A stretch of DNA of 56,784 nucleotides from the NCBI GenBank assembly GCA_905234705.1, contig CAJOIB010000005.1, positions 1-56,784 of the forward strand, given 5' to 3'. Positions within the stretch are counted from its first letter, which is position 1. Every line of letters starts with the position of its first letter. Shown piece by piece: positions 7,153-15,904 of the stretch. A model generated the notes under the pieces. That model had not been told where the DNA came from. It searched no databases and saw only the letters and a program-made list of their open reading frames with translations. Origin of the DNA: an uncultured Selenomonadaceae bacterium (GTDB lineage: Bacteria > Bacillota > Negativicutes > Selenomonadales > Selenomonadaceae). A program made the position numbers and the translations under genes.

Positions 7153-7710
7153 TTGAAAACTAAAGAAGATTATATTGAAAAGGTACTGTACAGCGAGGAG
7201 GAAATTGCGGCTCGTTGCAAGGAGATTAGCGAACAAATCAGCGCCGATTACAAGGATATCTCAAAGCCGCTGTTGACGGTCGGCATTTTGAATGGCGCGG
7301 TTATTTTTTACACAGATTTGGTACGCCGCTTGACAATTCCCGTACATTTTGATTTTATGATAGCGTCAAGCTACGACGCGAATACTCACACGAGCGGCAA
7401 GGTTAATATCTTGAAAAATCTTGACAACGACCCGCGCGGGCGTGATATTCTGCTGATTGAAGATATTATTGACTCCGGAACGACGATGAATTATCTGGTG
7501 AATTATTTCAAGGACAAAGGCGCTAACAGCGTTAAAGTTTGCGCGCTGTTGGATAAACCTTCGCGCCGCAAGGTTGAAGTCAAGGTTGATTATACCGGCT
7601 TTGAAGTTCCCGACGAATTTATTGTTGGTTACGGATTGGATTTCGCACAGCACTACCGGAATTTGCCATATCTCGGCATTTTGAAACGCAGCGTATATTC
7701 CGGTAAATAA
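7153..7710 (+). CDS. hpt: Hypoxanthine phosphoribosyltransferase
   Basis: About 185 residues. The purine salvage enzyme joins hypoxanthine or guanine to PRPP. The PRPP-binding motif [12 protein letters not shown] (about residue 98) and the base-contact region [20 protein letters not shown] are intact. The ATG at 7144 directly abuts the GAGGG SD, so the TTG at 7153 (spacing 9) is the better start. It is 24 bases downstream of tilS and 23 upstream of ftsH, within the conserved tilS-hpt-ftsH string. Confidence 0.95.
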   Translation: MKTKEDYIEKVLYSEEEIAARCKEISEQISADYKDISKPLLTVGILNGAVIFYTDLVRRLTIPVHFDFMIASSYDANTHTSGKVNILKNLDNDPRGRDILLIEDIIDSGTTMNYLVNYFKDKGANSVKVCALLDKPSRRKVEVKVDYTGFEVPDEFIVGYGLDFAQHYRNLPYLGILKRSVYSGK

Positions 7711-7733
7711 TTTGGTTAAAGGAGCGTTTTCTA

Positions 7734-9635
7734 TTGAATAGTTTTTTACGCAACGTCGGCTTTTATTTGCTGGTGATATTCGTTGCGATAACGGCGTATG
7801 ATTATTTTTCAGTGAAGCCGCAGGCAACAATCGAAGAAGTGAGTTACTCGCAATTCCTGCAACGCGTAGAATCGGGCGAAGTTTCAAAGGTCGTCTTAAC
7901 CAGAAATACAATCAAAGCCACGCGCAAAGACGGCACAGAATTTAACACGACAGCGCCGGATTTCCCAATAGGAGACGATGCGCTTGTAACGAAATTAGAA
8001 ACTGCCGGCGTCGAAATAACTGCACAAAATCCTAAAGAACCGCCGTGGTGGGTGACGCTCCTTTCGTCATTCTTGCCAATTTTAATCCTAGTAGGCGTGT
8101 GGTTCTTCATAATGAATCAAACGCACGGCACGGGCAGTAAGGTAATGTCATTCGGCAAAAGTCGGGCGAAAATGTCAAGCGGCGACAAAGTTAAAGTCAC
8201 ATTTAACGACGTGGCGGGCGCGGACGAAGCTAAGGAAGAACTCCAAGAAGTTGTTGAATTTCTCAAGCACCCGAAAAAGTTTAATGATTTAGGCGCGCGC
8301 ATACCTAAGGGCGTTTTGTTATTTGGTCCTCCAGGCACAGGTAAAACTTTATTGGCTAAGGCTGTTGCCGGTGAGGCGGGCGTAGCGTTTTTCTCAATCA
8401 GCGGCTCAGATTTTGTTGAAATGTTTGTAGGCGTGGGCGCATCGCGTGTTCGTGATTTATTCGCGCAGGCTAAGAAAAATTCGCCCTGCATAATTTTCAT
8501 TGATGAAATTGACGCAGTTGGTAGGCAACGCGGCGCGGGTTTCAGCGGCGGTCACGACGAACGCGAGCAGACTTTGAATCAGTTGTTGGTTGAAATGGAC
8601 GGTTTTGCGGCTAATGAAGGCATAATCATAATTGCCGCCACGAATCGCCCCGATATTCTTGACCAGGCGCTGTTGAGACCTGGCAGATTTGACAGACAGA
8701 TTGTAGTTGACAAGCCCGACATTACCGGCAGAATTGCGATTTTGAAAGTTCATTCCAAAGGCAAACCGATTGGCAAGGACGTTGATTTAGATGTTTTAGC
8801 GCGGCGGACGCCTGGGTTTACGGGCGCTGATTTGGCTAATTTGGTTAATGAAGCGGCGCTGTTGGCGGCTCGGCGCAATAAGCACGAAATTAATATGATT
8901 GAGCTTGAAGAATCGATTGAGCGCGTCATGGCTGGACCGGAGCGCAAATCCAAAGTTATGAGCGACGACGAAAAGAAATTGACAGCTTATCACGAAGGCG
9001 GGCACGCGCTGGTTGGTATGATGTTGAAACACGCTGACCCTGTTCACAAAGTTACAATTATTCCGCGCGGGCGGGCTGGCGGTTATACGCTGATGTTGCC
9101 TAAGGAAGACAGGAATTACGCCACGCGCTCAGAATTGCTTGACAGGCTGAAAGTGGCTATGGGCGGGCGCGTTGCCGAGGAAATTGTACTTAATGAAATT
9201 TCAACCGGTGCGTCGCAGGATATTCAACAGGCGAGCCGGATTGTTCGCTCAATGATTATGCAGTATGGTATGAGCGACGTACTTGGACCTGTGGCTTATG
9301 GCAGCGACCAGACGCAAATGTATTTTGGGCAGAATCAGCGCAATTATTCAGAGGAAGTTGCCGGCGAAATTGATAAGGAAGTTCACAAATACATGGAAGA
9401 GGCTTACGAATCTTGCCGGACGATTATCAATGAGAACCGCGATAAACTTGATAGAATCGCGCAGATGTTGATTGACAAGGAAACTTTGACGGCGGCGGAG
9501 CTCAAGGAAATTGTTTTCGGTACAAATGACAGCCCAATGATTGAGCTTTCTAAAAAAATTCCGGACGAATCAATCATTTTAGCTAAAGAAAATCCAGCGC
9601 CGATTTTAAATGATTCTAATCCGACGCCAGTTTAA
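7734..9635 (+). CDS. ftsH: ATP-dependent zinc metalloprotease FtsH
   Basis: A 633-residue membrane AAA+ protease for membrane-protein quality control. There is an N-terminal transmembrane helix (about residues 5-22), a small external domain and a second helix (about 103-122). The AAA domain has Walker A GPPGTGKT (near residue 198), Walker [12 protein letters not shown] and the SRH arginines in [10 protein letters not shown]. The zinc protease motif HEGGH is near residue 420. The length is typical. The TTG start follows AAAGGAG. The last ~30 residues are variable, Pro/Asn-rich and probably disordered. Confidence 0.98.
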   Translation: MNSFLRNVGFYLLVIFVAITAYDYFSVKPQATIEEVSYSQFLQRVESGEVSKVVLTRNTIKATRKDGTEFNTTAPDFPIGDDALVTKLETAGVEITAQNPKEPPWWVTLLSSFLPILILVGVWFFIMNQTHGTGSKVMSFGKSRAKMSSGDKVKVTFNDVAGADEAKEELQEVVEFLKHPKKFNDLGARIPKGVLLFGPPGTGKTLLAKAVAGEAGVAFFSISGSDFVEMFVGVGASRVRDLFAQAKKNSPCIIFIDEIDAVGRQRGAGFSGGHDEREQTLNQLLVEMDGFAANEGIIIIAATNRPDILDQALLRPGRFDRQIVVDKPDITGRIAILKVHSKGKPIGKDVDLDVLARRTPGFTGADLANLVNEAALLAARRNKHEINMIELEESIERVMAGPERKSKVMSDDEKKLTAYHEGGHALVGMMLKHADPVHKVTIIPRGRAGGYTLMLPKEDRNYATRSELLDRLKVAMGGRVAEEIVLNEISTGASQDIQQASRIVRSMIMQYGMSDVLGPVAYGSDQTQMYFGQNQRNYSEEVAGEIDKEVHKYMEEAYESCRTIINENRDKLDRIAQMLIDKETLTAAELKEIVFGTNDSPMIELSKKIPDESIILAKENPAPILNDSNPTPV

Positions 9636-9645
9636 AAATTTGCGG

Positions 9646-9674
9646 TTGATAACCTTTCGGTGGAATGTTAAAAT
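9646..9674 (+). promoter_or_regulatory. Sigma-A-type promoter for the nucleotide-sugar operon
   Basis: TTGATA, 17 nt, TAAAAT. It begins ten bases after the ftsH stop and lies 34 bases upstream of the cytidylyltransferase TTG start. Confidence 0.6.
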
Positions 9675-9707
9675 TCTGCCGATATTTTTTTGCAAAGGAG
9701 AATCAAT

Positions 9708-10475
9708 TTGAAAGTAGTAATTTTGGCGGGCGGATTTGGCACGCGGATTAGTGAAGAGTCTCAGCTTATCCCTAAGCCAATGATTGAAATTGGCAGTCAT
9801 CCTATTTTGTGGCACATTATGAAGGAATACGCGCATTTCGGATTCAACGAATTTGTGATTTGCGCCGGATACAAGCAGCACATTATCAAAGAATATTTTG
9901 CCGATTACGCCCTGCACAACAGCGACATTACTTTTGATTTTCGCGGTGAGAATCGAATTAAAGTTCATAATAATTTTTCTGAGGATTGGAAAGTTACGGT
10001 TGTGGATACTGGCTACAGCACGACGACGGGCGGGCGCGTGAAAAAAATTCAGCCGTACATTACCGAAGAAAATTTTATGTTAACGTACGGCGACGGCGTT
10101 TCTGACGTTAATATTTCGGAGCTGGTAAAATTCCACGAATCGCACGGAAAAATTTGCACAATAACCGCGGTTAAGCCAGATAGCAGATTTGGCTATTTGG
10201 ATTTCGACGGCGATAAAGTTTTGGCGTTTCGCGAAAAATCCAAGGAAGATGTTGGTTATATCAACGCGGGCTATATGGTTTTGAGCGCGAAAGTTTTTGA
10301 TTATATCGAAGGCGATTATATGTTCGAGCAAGAGCCGATGCGCAAATTAACGGGCGACGGCGAGGTTATGGCGTATCGTCACGAGGGATTTTGGCAATGT
10401 ATGGACACACTGCGCGACAAAATGAAACTTGAAAATCTTTGGCAGAATGGCGCGCCATGGAAAACTTGGGCTTGA
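9708..10475 (+). CDS. rfbF: Glucose-1-phosphate cytidylyltransferase (RfbF-like)
   Basis: About 255 residues of the nucleotidyltransferase (GT-A like) fold. The N-terminal VVILAGGFGTR and PKPMIEIGSHPILWHIMK bind the nucleotide and sugar phosphate, LTYGDGVSDVN carries the metal-binding Asp, and AVKPDSRFGYL is typical of RfbF. The TTG at 9708 places the GGFGTR motif at the usual distance from the start and has an AAAGGAG SD. It is followed ten bases later by an NAD-dependent sugar epimerase/decarboxylase and then a UDP-sugar dehydrogenase. No CDP-glucose 4,6-dehydratase is adjacent, so the end product is uncertain. Confidence 0.9.
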   Translation: MKVVILAGGFGTRISEESQLIPKPMIEIGSHPILWHIMKEYAHFGFNEFVICAGYKQHIIKEYFADYALHNSDITFDFRGENRIKVHNNFSEDWKVTVVDTGYSTTTGGRVKKIQPYITEENFMLTYGDGVSDVNISELVKFHESHGKICTITAVKPDSRFGYLDFDGDKVLAFREKSKEDVGYINAGYMVLSAKVFDYIEGDYMFEQEPMRKLTGDGEVMAYRHEGFWQCMDTLRDKMKLENLWQNGAPWKTWA

Positions 10476-10484
10476 GGTGATTTT

Positions 10485-11576
10485 ATGATAAACAAACAAT
10501 TTGAGCAGGATTTGAAATATACATTCGACAGTTTAAGTGAGATTGAGCGCGAAAATTTTTCCGGCAGTACGATTTTGCTGACGGGCAGCGCGGGGCATAT
10601 GGGCTGTTATTTTACGCATTTCCTGTATTATTTTCGCGAGCAACTGAATCTGAAGAAAGTTATTTGTCTTGATAGTTTTATTTTGGGCAAACCGACTTGG
10701 CACGAAAATTTGACGGACGAGCGCTTTATTTTTAAAAAGTTCGACGTAGTTAATGACGCACTTGAAGATATTCCGGAGGCGGCAAATGCCGATTATATTT
10801 TGCATATGGCTTCGGTTGCGTCGCCTACATTTTACCGCAAGCACCCGATTGAAACTTTGGACGCGGACGTTTGGGGCTTACGCAGGCTTTTAGAATTTTA
10901 CAAAGATAAGAATTTGCGCGGCTTTTTATTTTTCTCAACCAGCGAAATTTACGGCGACCCTCCGGCTGATAAAGTTCCCACCGTCGAAGATTATAACGGC
11001 AATGTCAGTACGAATGGTCCGCGCTCTTGCTACGACGAATCCAAACGTTTTGGCGAAACTATGTGCCGGTATTTCGCGCAGGAACACAATATGCCCATTG
11101 GCGTTGTTCGGCTGTTCAATACTTACGGCGAAGGTATGCGGATTAATGATAAACGCGTTCCTGCCGATTTTGCCAAAAATATTGTCGACGGCGAGGATAT
11201 AATTATTTTGTCGGACGGCACGCCCAGCCGCACTTTCTGTTATATCGCCGACGCGGTTGCTGGCTGTTTCAAAATTTTGTTGCACGGTGAATATGATTAT
11301 TTCAATATTGGAATGGATAAGCCGGAAATTTCCATTGTTAAGCTGGCTGAAATTTATCGTGAGGCGGGGCGCGAAATTTTTAATTACAGCGGAAAAATTG
11401 ACTACTCGGTTTCTGAAGACAAAGATTATTTGACGCACAATCCGCAACGCCGCTGCCCGAATATTGACAAGGCAAGGAAGATTTTAAATTACAATCCGAC
11501 AATTCTGGTTGAGGAAGGCGTCCGGAGATTTTTAACATTTATCAAAGAAAGTCCGAGGGAGAATCTGATATGGTGA
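10485..11576 (+). CDS. NAD-dependent sugar-nucleotide epimerase/dehydratase/decarboxylase
   Basis: A 363-residue extended short-chain dehydrogenase. Its NAD-binding motif is TGSAGHMG (near residue 32), slightly off the usual TGGAGFIG. STSEIYGDP and the active-site region PRSCYDESKR contain the catalytic Tyr-x3-Lys, and VVRLFNTYGEGM and DGTPSRTFCYI follow. The YDESKR form is best known from UDP-glucuronate decarboxylases, and the adjacent UDP-glucose dehydrogenase could make the substrate. The ~35-residue extension before the Rossmann motif is unusual. It overlaps the next gene by 7 bases. The substrate (UDP- or CDP-sugar) cannot be fixed from sequence. Confidence 0.8.
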   Translation: MINKQFEQDLKYTFDSLSEIERENFSGSTILLTGSAGHMGCYFTHFLYYFREQLNLKKVICLDSFILGKPTWHENLTDERFIFKKFDVVNDALEDIPEAANADYILHMASVASPTFYRKHPIETLDADVWGLRRLLEFYKDKNLRGFLFFSTSEIYGDPPADKVPTVEDYNGNVSTNGPRSCYDESKRFGETMCRYFAQEHNMPIGVVRLFNTYGEGMRINDKRVPADFAKNIVDGEDIIILSDGTPSRTFCYIADAVAGCFKILLHGEYDYFNIGMDKPEISIVKLAEIYREAGREIFNYSGKIDYSVSEDKDYLTHNPQRRCPNIDKARKILNYNPTILVEEGVRRFLTFIKESPRENLIW

Positions 11577-12811
11577 CGGTATTTGGATTAGGATTTGTGG
11601 GCTTGACGACGGCGTTAGGCTTTGCGCATTTGGGCTATAAAGTTTATGGCGTTGACGTTGACGCCGAACGTAAAGCTACACTTCGCGCTGGAAATTTACC
11701 TTTCCTTGAGAAGCACATGGATGAAGTTCTGCGCGAACATTTGAACAAAAATTTTTTCGTGACGGACGACATTAAAAGCGCGGTTGCTGATAGCGAAATT
11801 ATTTATTATTGCGTTGGGACGCCGTATAGCGCGGACGGCAGCGCAGATTTGAAATATTTATTTTCGGCGGTTGATATGACGATTAACGCCGTTTCTGATG
11901 AAAAATTCCGCGTGCTCGTCACTAAGTCCACAATTCCGCCTTCGACGACCGCTGAAAAAATTATTCCTTACGTCGACAAAAAAACCGGCGGCTCCAAAAA
12001 TTTTGCCGTGGCGAATAATCCGGAATTTCTGCGCGAAGGGCATTGCTGGGAAGATTTTCTCGGCGCTGACAGAATTGTTATCGGCTGTGACAACGAAAAA
12101 GCGCGCGAGAAACTGGTTAAACTTTACGCGCCTATGAACATTCCCATTAAATGCGTGACGCCGTCGACTGGCGAATTTATAAAATATCTGTCGAATACTT
12201 TGCTTGCCACGCTGATTAGCTATTCAAATGAAATGGCTCAGGTTGCCGACACAATTGGCGATATAGAAGTTGCCGAGGCGTTCAAGATTTTGCATATGGA
12301 TAAACGCTGGAATCATTGTAATATGACGACTTACGTTTACCCTGGCTGCGGTTACGGCGGTTATTGCCTGCCCAAAGATACCAATGCAATGTTCGCGCAG
12401 AGCAAGGCTAAGGGCTTTGAGCCACAGATTTTGAAAAATGTCATTGAGACGAACAATCGGCGTCCGGCGACTATCGCAAAAAAAATTGTCAAAAACCTGG
12501 ATAAACATTCGACGATTGGAATTTTGGGCTTAAGTTTCAAGCCGCTCTCTGACGACGTGCGAGATACTCCGGCGTTGCGTATTATTCAAGAAATTTTGTC
12601 GCTGGGCTACAAAAATATCGTAGCGTACGATCCGGCGGCGAATGAAGAATTTGCTAAACGTTATCCTGACGTGCCTATTAAAATTATGAGTACAGCGCGG
12701 GAAGTTTATGACGCGGCGAATGTTATTGCGATTGTAACTGCGTGGAATGAATTTAAAGACGTTCCCAATTTTGGCGATAAGCCGATTATTGATTGTCGAT
12801 ATATGTTTTGA
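11570..12811 (+). CDS. UDP-glucose/GDP-mannose dehydrogenase family protein
   Basis: A 413-residue two-domain NAD-dependent sugar-nucleotide 6-dehydrogenase. The Rossmann motif VFGLGFVGLTTALGFA starts at residue 3, the central domain contains NNPEFLREG, and the catalytic cysteine sits in GCGYGGYCLPKD, a slight variant of the usual GFGGSCFPKD. The C-terminal domain has GLSFKPLSDDVRDTPA. The most likely reaction is oxidation of UDP-glucose to UDP-glucuronate. The ATG overlaps the preceding sugar-nucleotide gene, so the two are translationally coupled, which supports a UDP-GlcA to UDP-pentose path (inference). Confidence 0.9.
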   Translation: MVTVFGLGFVGLTTALGFAHLGYKVYGVDVDAERKATLRAGNLPFLEKHMDEVLREHLNKNFFVTDDIKSAVADSEIIYYCVGTPYSADGSADLKYLFSAVDMTINAVSDEKFRVLVTKSTIPPSTTAEKIIPYVDKKTGGSKNFAVANNPEFLREGHCWEDFLGADRIVIGCDNEKAREKLVKLYAPMNIPIKCVTPSTGEFIKYLSNTLLATLISYSNEMAQVADTIGDIEVAEAFKILHMDKRWNHCNMTTYVYPGCGYGGYCLPKDTNAMFAQSKAKGFEPQILKNVIETNNRRPATIAKKIVKNLDKHSTIGILGLSFKPLSDDVRDTPALRIIQEILSLGYKNIVAYDPAANEEFAKRYPDVPIKIMSTAREVYDAANVIAIVTAWNEFKDVPNFGDKPIIDCRYMF

Positions 12812-12826
12812 TTTGGGGGCGAAAAT

Positions 12827-13822
12827 ATGAGCGAAATTGTTTTGCAATACACTCGCGCAGGGCACGTTGAGAATATACATCGCGGCGACGTGGCGGCGGT
12901 GAATTGTGCGGGCGAAATTATTTCTGAAATTGGAAATGCGCATTTGCCTATGTTTTGGCGAAGTGCGGCTAAACCTTTTCAAGCGTTGCCGTTCGTGAAA
13001 AATGGCGGCTTAGAAAAATATAATATCACGCAGGAAGAACTCGCAGTTTTGGTATCTTCGCACAGCGGCGAGGAAAATCACGTTGCGTTGGTACGTGGAA
13101 TTTTGGCGAAGTTAGGGCTTGACGAATCGGTGTTAGATTGCGGCGTAGTTCGACCAATGAGCGGCAAGGCGTTTAAAGATTTAATTGCTAAGGGCGAAAA
13201 AGTTTTGCCGGTTCACAATCCATGTTCGGGCAAACATTCACAGATAATCGCGCTGGCAATGATGTTGGGCGTACCAATCGAAGGTTACACGAAACCGGAG
13301 CATGAGGCGCAGAAAATAATATTTAAGCATGTGGCGATGGCGGCGAAAGTTCCGGAATCCGAACTTGAAATTGGAATTGACGGGTGCGGCGTGCCGGTAT
13401 TTTATTTACCGCTTTATAATATGGCGTTGGCTTATGCGCGGTTATCGACACCGAAATTGGGCGATTGGGGCGAATATGAGCTTGCGGCGACCAAAATTCG
13501 TGATGCGATGAGCGATTATCCGCAAGTAATTTCCGGTACTGGCAGAATTGATTTGGCGGTTTCTGAAATTACCGGCGGCAGAGTTATCGCTAAGATTGGC
13601 GCGGACGCGGTTTATTGCCTGTGCGTCAAGGACGAAAATCTTGGTATTGCGTTTAAAATTGAAGATGGCAGTTATGCCGCGGTTACGCCGATGGTTATTG
13701 CTGTTTTGAAAAAATTGGATTTACTGACGAAAACTGAATCTGAGCAGCTCGATAAAAAATTCCCGCCGGTTTTGAAAAATCATCGCGGCGAAATTATTGG
13801 TACTATCGAAACGGTTTTTTAA
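12827..13822 (+). CDS. Asparaginase (Rhizobium etli AsnA type)
   Basis: A 331-residue member of the asparaginase family unrelated to the classical AnsA/AnsB enzymes. FWRSAAKPFQ carries the Ser-x2-Lys nucleophile pair, NPCSGKHSQ and IDGCGVPVF supply the Cys/Lys/Cys zinc-site residues known from the R. etli enzyme, and SGTGRID lies near the substrate. It hydrolyses L-asparagine to aspartate and ammonia. It is 15 bases after the sugar dehydrogenase and may be co-transcribed, although the function is unrelated. The length and motifs are complete. Confidence 0.88.
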   Translation: MSEIVLQYTRAGHVENIHRGDVAAVNCAGEIISEIGNAHLPMFWRSAAKPFQALPFVKNGGLEKYNITQEELAVLVSSHSGEENHVALVRGILAKLGLDESVLDCGVVRPMSGKAFKDLIAKGEKVLPVHNPCSGKHSQIIALAMMLGVPIEGYTKPEHEAQKIIFKHVAMAAKVPESELEIGIDGCGVPVFYLPLYNMALAYARLSTPKLGDWGEYELAATKIRDAMSDYPQVISGTGRIDLAVSEITGGRVIAKIGADAVYCLCVKDENLGIAFKIEDGSYAAVTPMVIAVLKKLDLLTKTESEQLDKKFPPVLKNHRGEIIGTIETVF

Positions 13823-13832
13823 AGTTGTGTTC

Positions 13833-13942
13833 GGCATTTCTTTTCTAGAAAAGAAACGCCTGGCAAAGAAAAGCGCCGCTCAGATAGTCGACTTCCGGTC
13901 GACTAATTCGCGGCGGGGTTCGGGCGCGCGTCCGTGCGCGCC
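13833..13942 (+). repeat. Dispersed multi-hairpin element, copy B
   Basis: Hairpin 1 is TTTCTTTTCTAGAAAAGAAA (stem TTTCTTTT/AAAAGAAA), then the linker CGCCTGGCAAAGAAAAG. Hairpin 2 has outer stem GCCGC/GCGGC and inner stem TAGTCGAC/GTCGACTA. Hairpin 3 is GGCGCGC-GTCCGT-GCGCGCC. Stems differ from the other copies but remain paired. It lies between the asparaginase and birA genes. Confidence 0.7.
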
Positions 13943-13966
13943 TCTCTAATTGCGTAGGTGAACCAT

Positions 13967-14749
13967 TTGAAAATATTGGATAAACTTAAAAATATCATTG
14001 CGAAAAATAAAATTATCGGCGCAGAAATTATTCAAAAAAATGTGGTTGATTCGACAAATGAATTGGCAAAAACTTTAGCGAAAAATGGCGCGGCTGACGG
14101 CACTGTCATTATTACTGAGGAACAAACCGGCGGCAAGGGTAGGCTCGACAGAAAATTTTTTTCACCGCGCGATAAAGGGCTATGGTTTTCAATAATTCTG
14201 CGCCCAAAATGTTTGCCCAATGACGCTCCGAAATTTACTTTAATGGCGGCGGCGGCTATTGCCTGCGCGATGAAACGGTTTAATCTGCGTGCTGAAATCA
14301 AGTGGCCAAATGATATTATGTACAGCGGGCGAAAATTGGTCGGCATTTTAACTGAAATGAGCGCCGAAGTTAGCCGCGTGAATTTTATTGTTGTCGGCAT
14401 TGGAATTAATGTGAATATTGAGCGTGCCGAATTTCCGGAAAATATCCGTGACGTGGCGGCGTCGCTTTCCGAAATGAACGGCGGCAATTTGAATCGCGCT
14501 GAAGTTTTTAACGCCGTGCTTGAGGAATTTGACCGGCTTTATAATCAAAAAAGTTTCAGCGAAGTTTTCAAGATTTGGCGCGAATATAACATTACGCTGG
14601 GCAAAAATATTAATGTGATAGAGGCTGACAGCGGCGAAATTTTCACGGGCAAGGCGATTGATATTGCGAACGATGGCGCGCTGATTGCCGATATTGGCGG
14701 CGAACTGAAAACTTTTTATGCGGGCGATGTTTCGATTCGCACAAAATAA
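13967..14749 (+). CDS. birA: Biotin-[acetyl-CoA-carboxylase] ligase
   Basis: About 260 residues. It activates biotin with ATP and transfers it to the lysine of carrier domains such as MmdC (4278). The conserved motifs are VVDSTN near the start, GGKGRLDRKFFSP (the GRGR-like adenylate loop), IKWPNDI and GIGINVNI, followed by a C-terminal SH3-like domain with AGDVSIR. There is no N-terminal helix-turn-helix, so it is a ligase only and cannot repress biotin genes. The TTG at 13967 lies 7 bases after an AGGTGA SD; a GTG at 13958 is part of that SD and unlikely. Confidence 0.94.
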   Translation: MKILDKLKNIIAKNKIIGAEIIQKNVVDSTNELAKTLAKNGAADGTVIITEEQTGGKGRLDRKFFSPRDKGLWFSIILRPKCLPNDAPKFTLMAAAAIACAMKRFNLRAEIKWPNDIMYSGRKLVGILTEMSAEVSRVNFIVVGIGINVNIERAEFPENIRDVAASLSEMNGGNLNRAEVFNAVLEEFDRLYNQKSFSEVFKIWREYNITLGKNINVIEADSGEIFTGKAIDIANDGALIADIGGELKTFYAGDVSIRTK

Positions 14750-14751
14750 AA

Positions 14752-14791
14752 AAAATCGGGCAGTTAATTGGTAGCTGTCCGATTAATTTTT
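14752..14791. terminator. Bidirectional terminator between birA and the PNPOx-like gene
   Basis: TCGGGCAG (14756-14763) pairs with CTGTCCGA (14775-14782) with one G-U pair. An A-run lies on the left and a T-rich run on the right, so it can stop both convergent transcripts. Confidence 0.7.
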
Positions 14792-15284
14792 AGCTGATTT
14801 TGCCGTCGCGAATGAGCTCGCGCGCCGCTTTGCCGGTTAAATGTTCAATTTCGAGAATCATAATTTTAACGGCGTTGACGCGGGCGAGTTCCCTGTCGCG
14901 GAGATTTTTATCAACATTAGGCGAATATTTATCAGCAAGGAGTTCGAGCGCGTGAATTTTATCGGCGTCATTTTCGGCGATACGGATTTTGCCAAAGGCG
15001 ATAGCGCTGGAATAGTAGCTGGTAAATTCTTCGGCAATGACGGCGTGCTGACCGACGACGCAGAATGAAACTTTGTCGTTGTTTTGAATGGCGTCGAGTT
15101 TGTGACCGGTGAGGGCGCTGTGGAAATAAATTTTGTTATCGGCAAAGGCGTAATTGAGCGGCACGGCGTAATTGTAGCCGTCGTCGCCGGTAAGAGCCAA
15201 TACGCCAAATTCGCCTTCGCGCAGAATTTTTTCCGCGGTTTCAAATTTCAGCGCGCATTTAACGCGGCGCATTTCCCTAAACAT
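14790..15284 (-). CDS. Pyridoxamine 5'-phosphate oxidase family protein (flavin-binding split barrel)
   Basis: A 164-residue protein of the PNPOx-like split-barrel group, the short form often called a nitroimidazole-resistance (NimA)-like or flavin-nucleotide-binding protein. Features are an N-terminal FREMRRVKCAL, ILREGEFGVLAL, the strand YNYAVPLNYAFADNKIYFHSA and GHKLDAIQNNDKVSFCVV, which form the FMN-binding barrel. The ATG at 15284 has a clear CAGGTGATTTT SD that includes the stop codon of the preceding gene (15289), so the two minus-strand genes are coupled. The exact substrate is unknown. Confidence 0.85.
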   Translation of the reverse strand: MFREMRRVKCALKFETAEKILREGEFGVLALTGDDGYNYAVPLNYAFADNKIYFHSALTGHKLDAIQNNDKVSFCVVGQHAVIAEEFTSYYSSAIAFGKIRIAENDADKIHALELLADKYSPNVDKNLRDRELARVNAVKIMILEIEHLTGKAARELIRDGKIS

Positions 15285-15288
15285 AAAA

Positions 15289-15669
15289 TCACCTGCCCGC
15301 TGAGACGCCATCCCTGATACATTCGGCAAGTTTATCGGATTCCTTATTGGCGGCTTCGATTTTCAAAAGTTCGTTGCGGCATTCGCGCAAACCTTGAATA
15401 GCCGAATCGATAATTTTCACGGTGATAGTTTCGTCGCTGTCGACAATTTTTTTCAGCGCCAATTTGCAACTGGCGGAGATTTTTTCAGTCAATTTGTCGC
15501 GATGTTCGTTGCGTTTGGTAATTTCCTCTGCCAATTTCGTTAATTGTTCCATTGTGTGGACGGCGGATAAATAATCGTAGCGCATTTGCGGCGTCAATGG
15601 TACAACTTTGCCTTCCGCCGGTACTCCGCCGCGCGCTAATGCTTGTTTAAATCGCTCAATCGTAGCCAT
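15289..15669 (-). CDS. Uncharacterised helical protein
   Basis: A 126-residue soluble protein, predicted mostly alpha-helical, starting MATIERFKQALARGG and ending GVSAGR. Charged heptad-like stretches (EEITKRNEHRDKLTEKI) suggest coiled coil. There are no cysteines in metal-binding pairs, no signal peptide and no membrane helix. The ATG at 15669 follows an AGGAAG SD. It is coupled to the downstream PNPOx-like gene, whose SD overlaps this stop codon. I do not recognise the family. Confidence 0.65.
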   Translation of the reverse strand: MATIERFKQALARGGVPAEGKVVPLTPQMRYDYLSAVHTMEQLTKLAEEITKRNEHRDKLTEKISASCKLALKKIVDSDETITVKIIDSAIQGLRECRNELLKIEAANKESDKLAECIRDGVSAGR

Positions 15670-15738
15670 ATTTAGCACTTCCTGTAATGATTTTTTTAAA
15701 ATTATATCAAATCGCGCCGACTTTGCAACAACAATATC

Positions 15739-15904
15739 AACTTTCTTTTGGCGAGCAAATGCTCTTACTCATCGCATTTGCAAGAAAGTAGCAAAGAAAA
15801 CAGCCCGCCGGATAATTCGCTTCCGGCTCAACTAAAGAGCATGCCTTGCTTACGCAAGCCACGCAAGCGGCGGGCGGGGTTCGGCGCGCATCCGTGCGCG
15901 CTCC
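15739..15904 (+). repeat. Dispersed multi-hairpin element, copy C (expanded)
   Basis: This is the longest copy. Hairpin 1 is extended: ACTTTCTT/AAGAAAGT encloses a second stem GCAAATGC/GCATTTGC. The linker AGTAGCAAAGAAAAC is conserved. Hairpin 2 keeps the outer stem GCCCGCC/GGCGGGC, but its interior is replaced by a different sequence with a small TTGC-TTAC-GCAA hairpin. Hairpin 3 is GCGCGCA-TCCG-TGCGCGC. It lies between the divergently placed 126-residue ORF and the ribD 3' end. Confidence 0.65.

Noticed and set aside
10935-11447. Minus-strand open frame of 170 codons opposite the sugar epimerase gene
   Set aside because: It has no recognisable motifs and no SD, and it lies wholly inside a conserved gene; it is a shadow of biased third codon positions.
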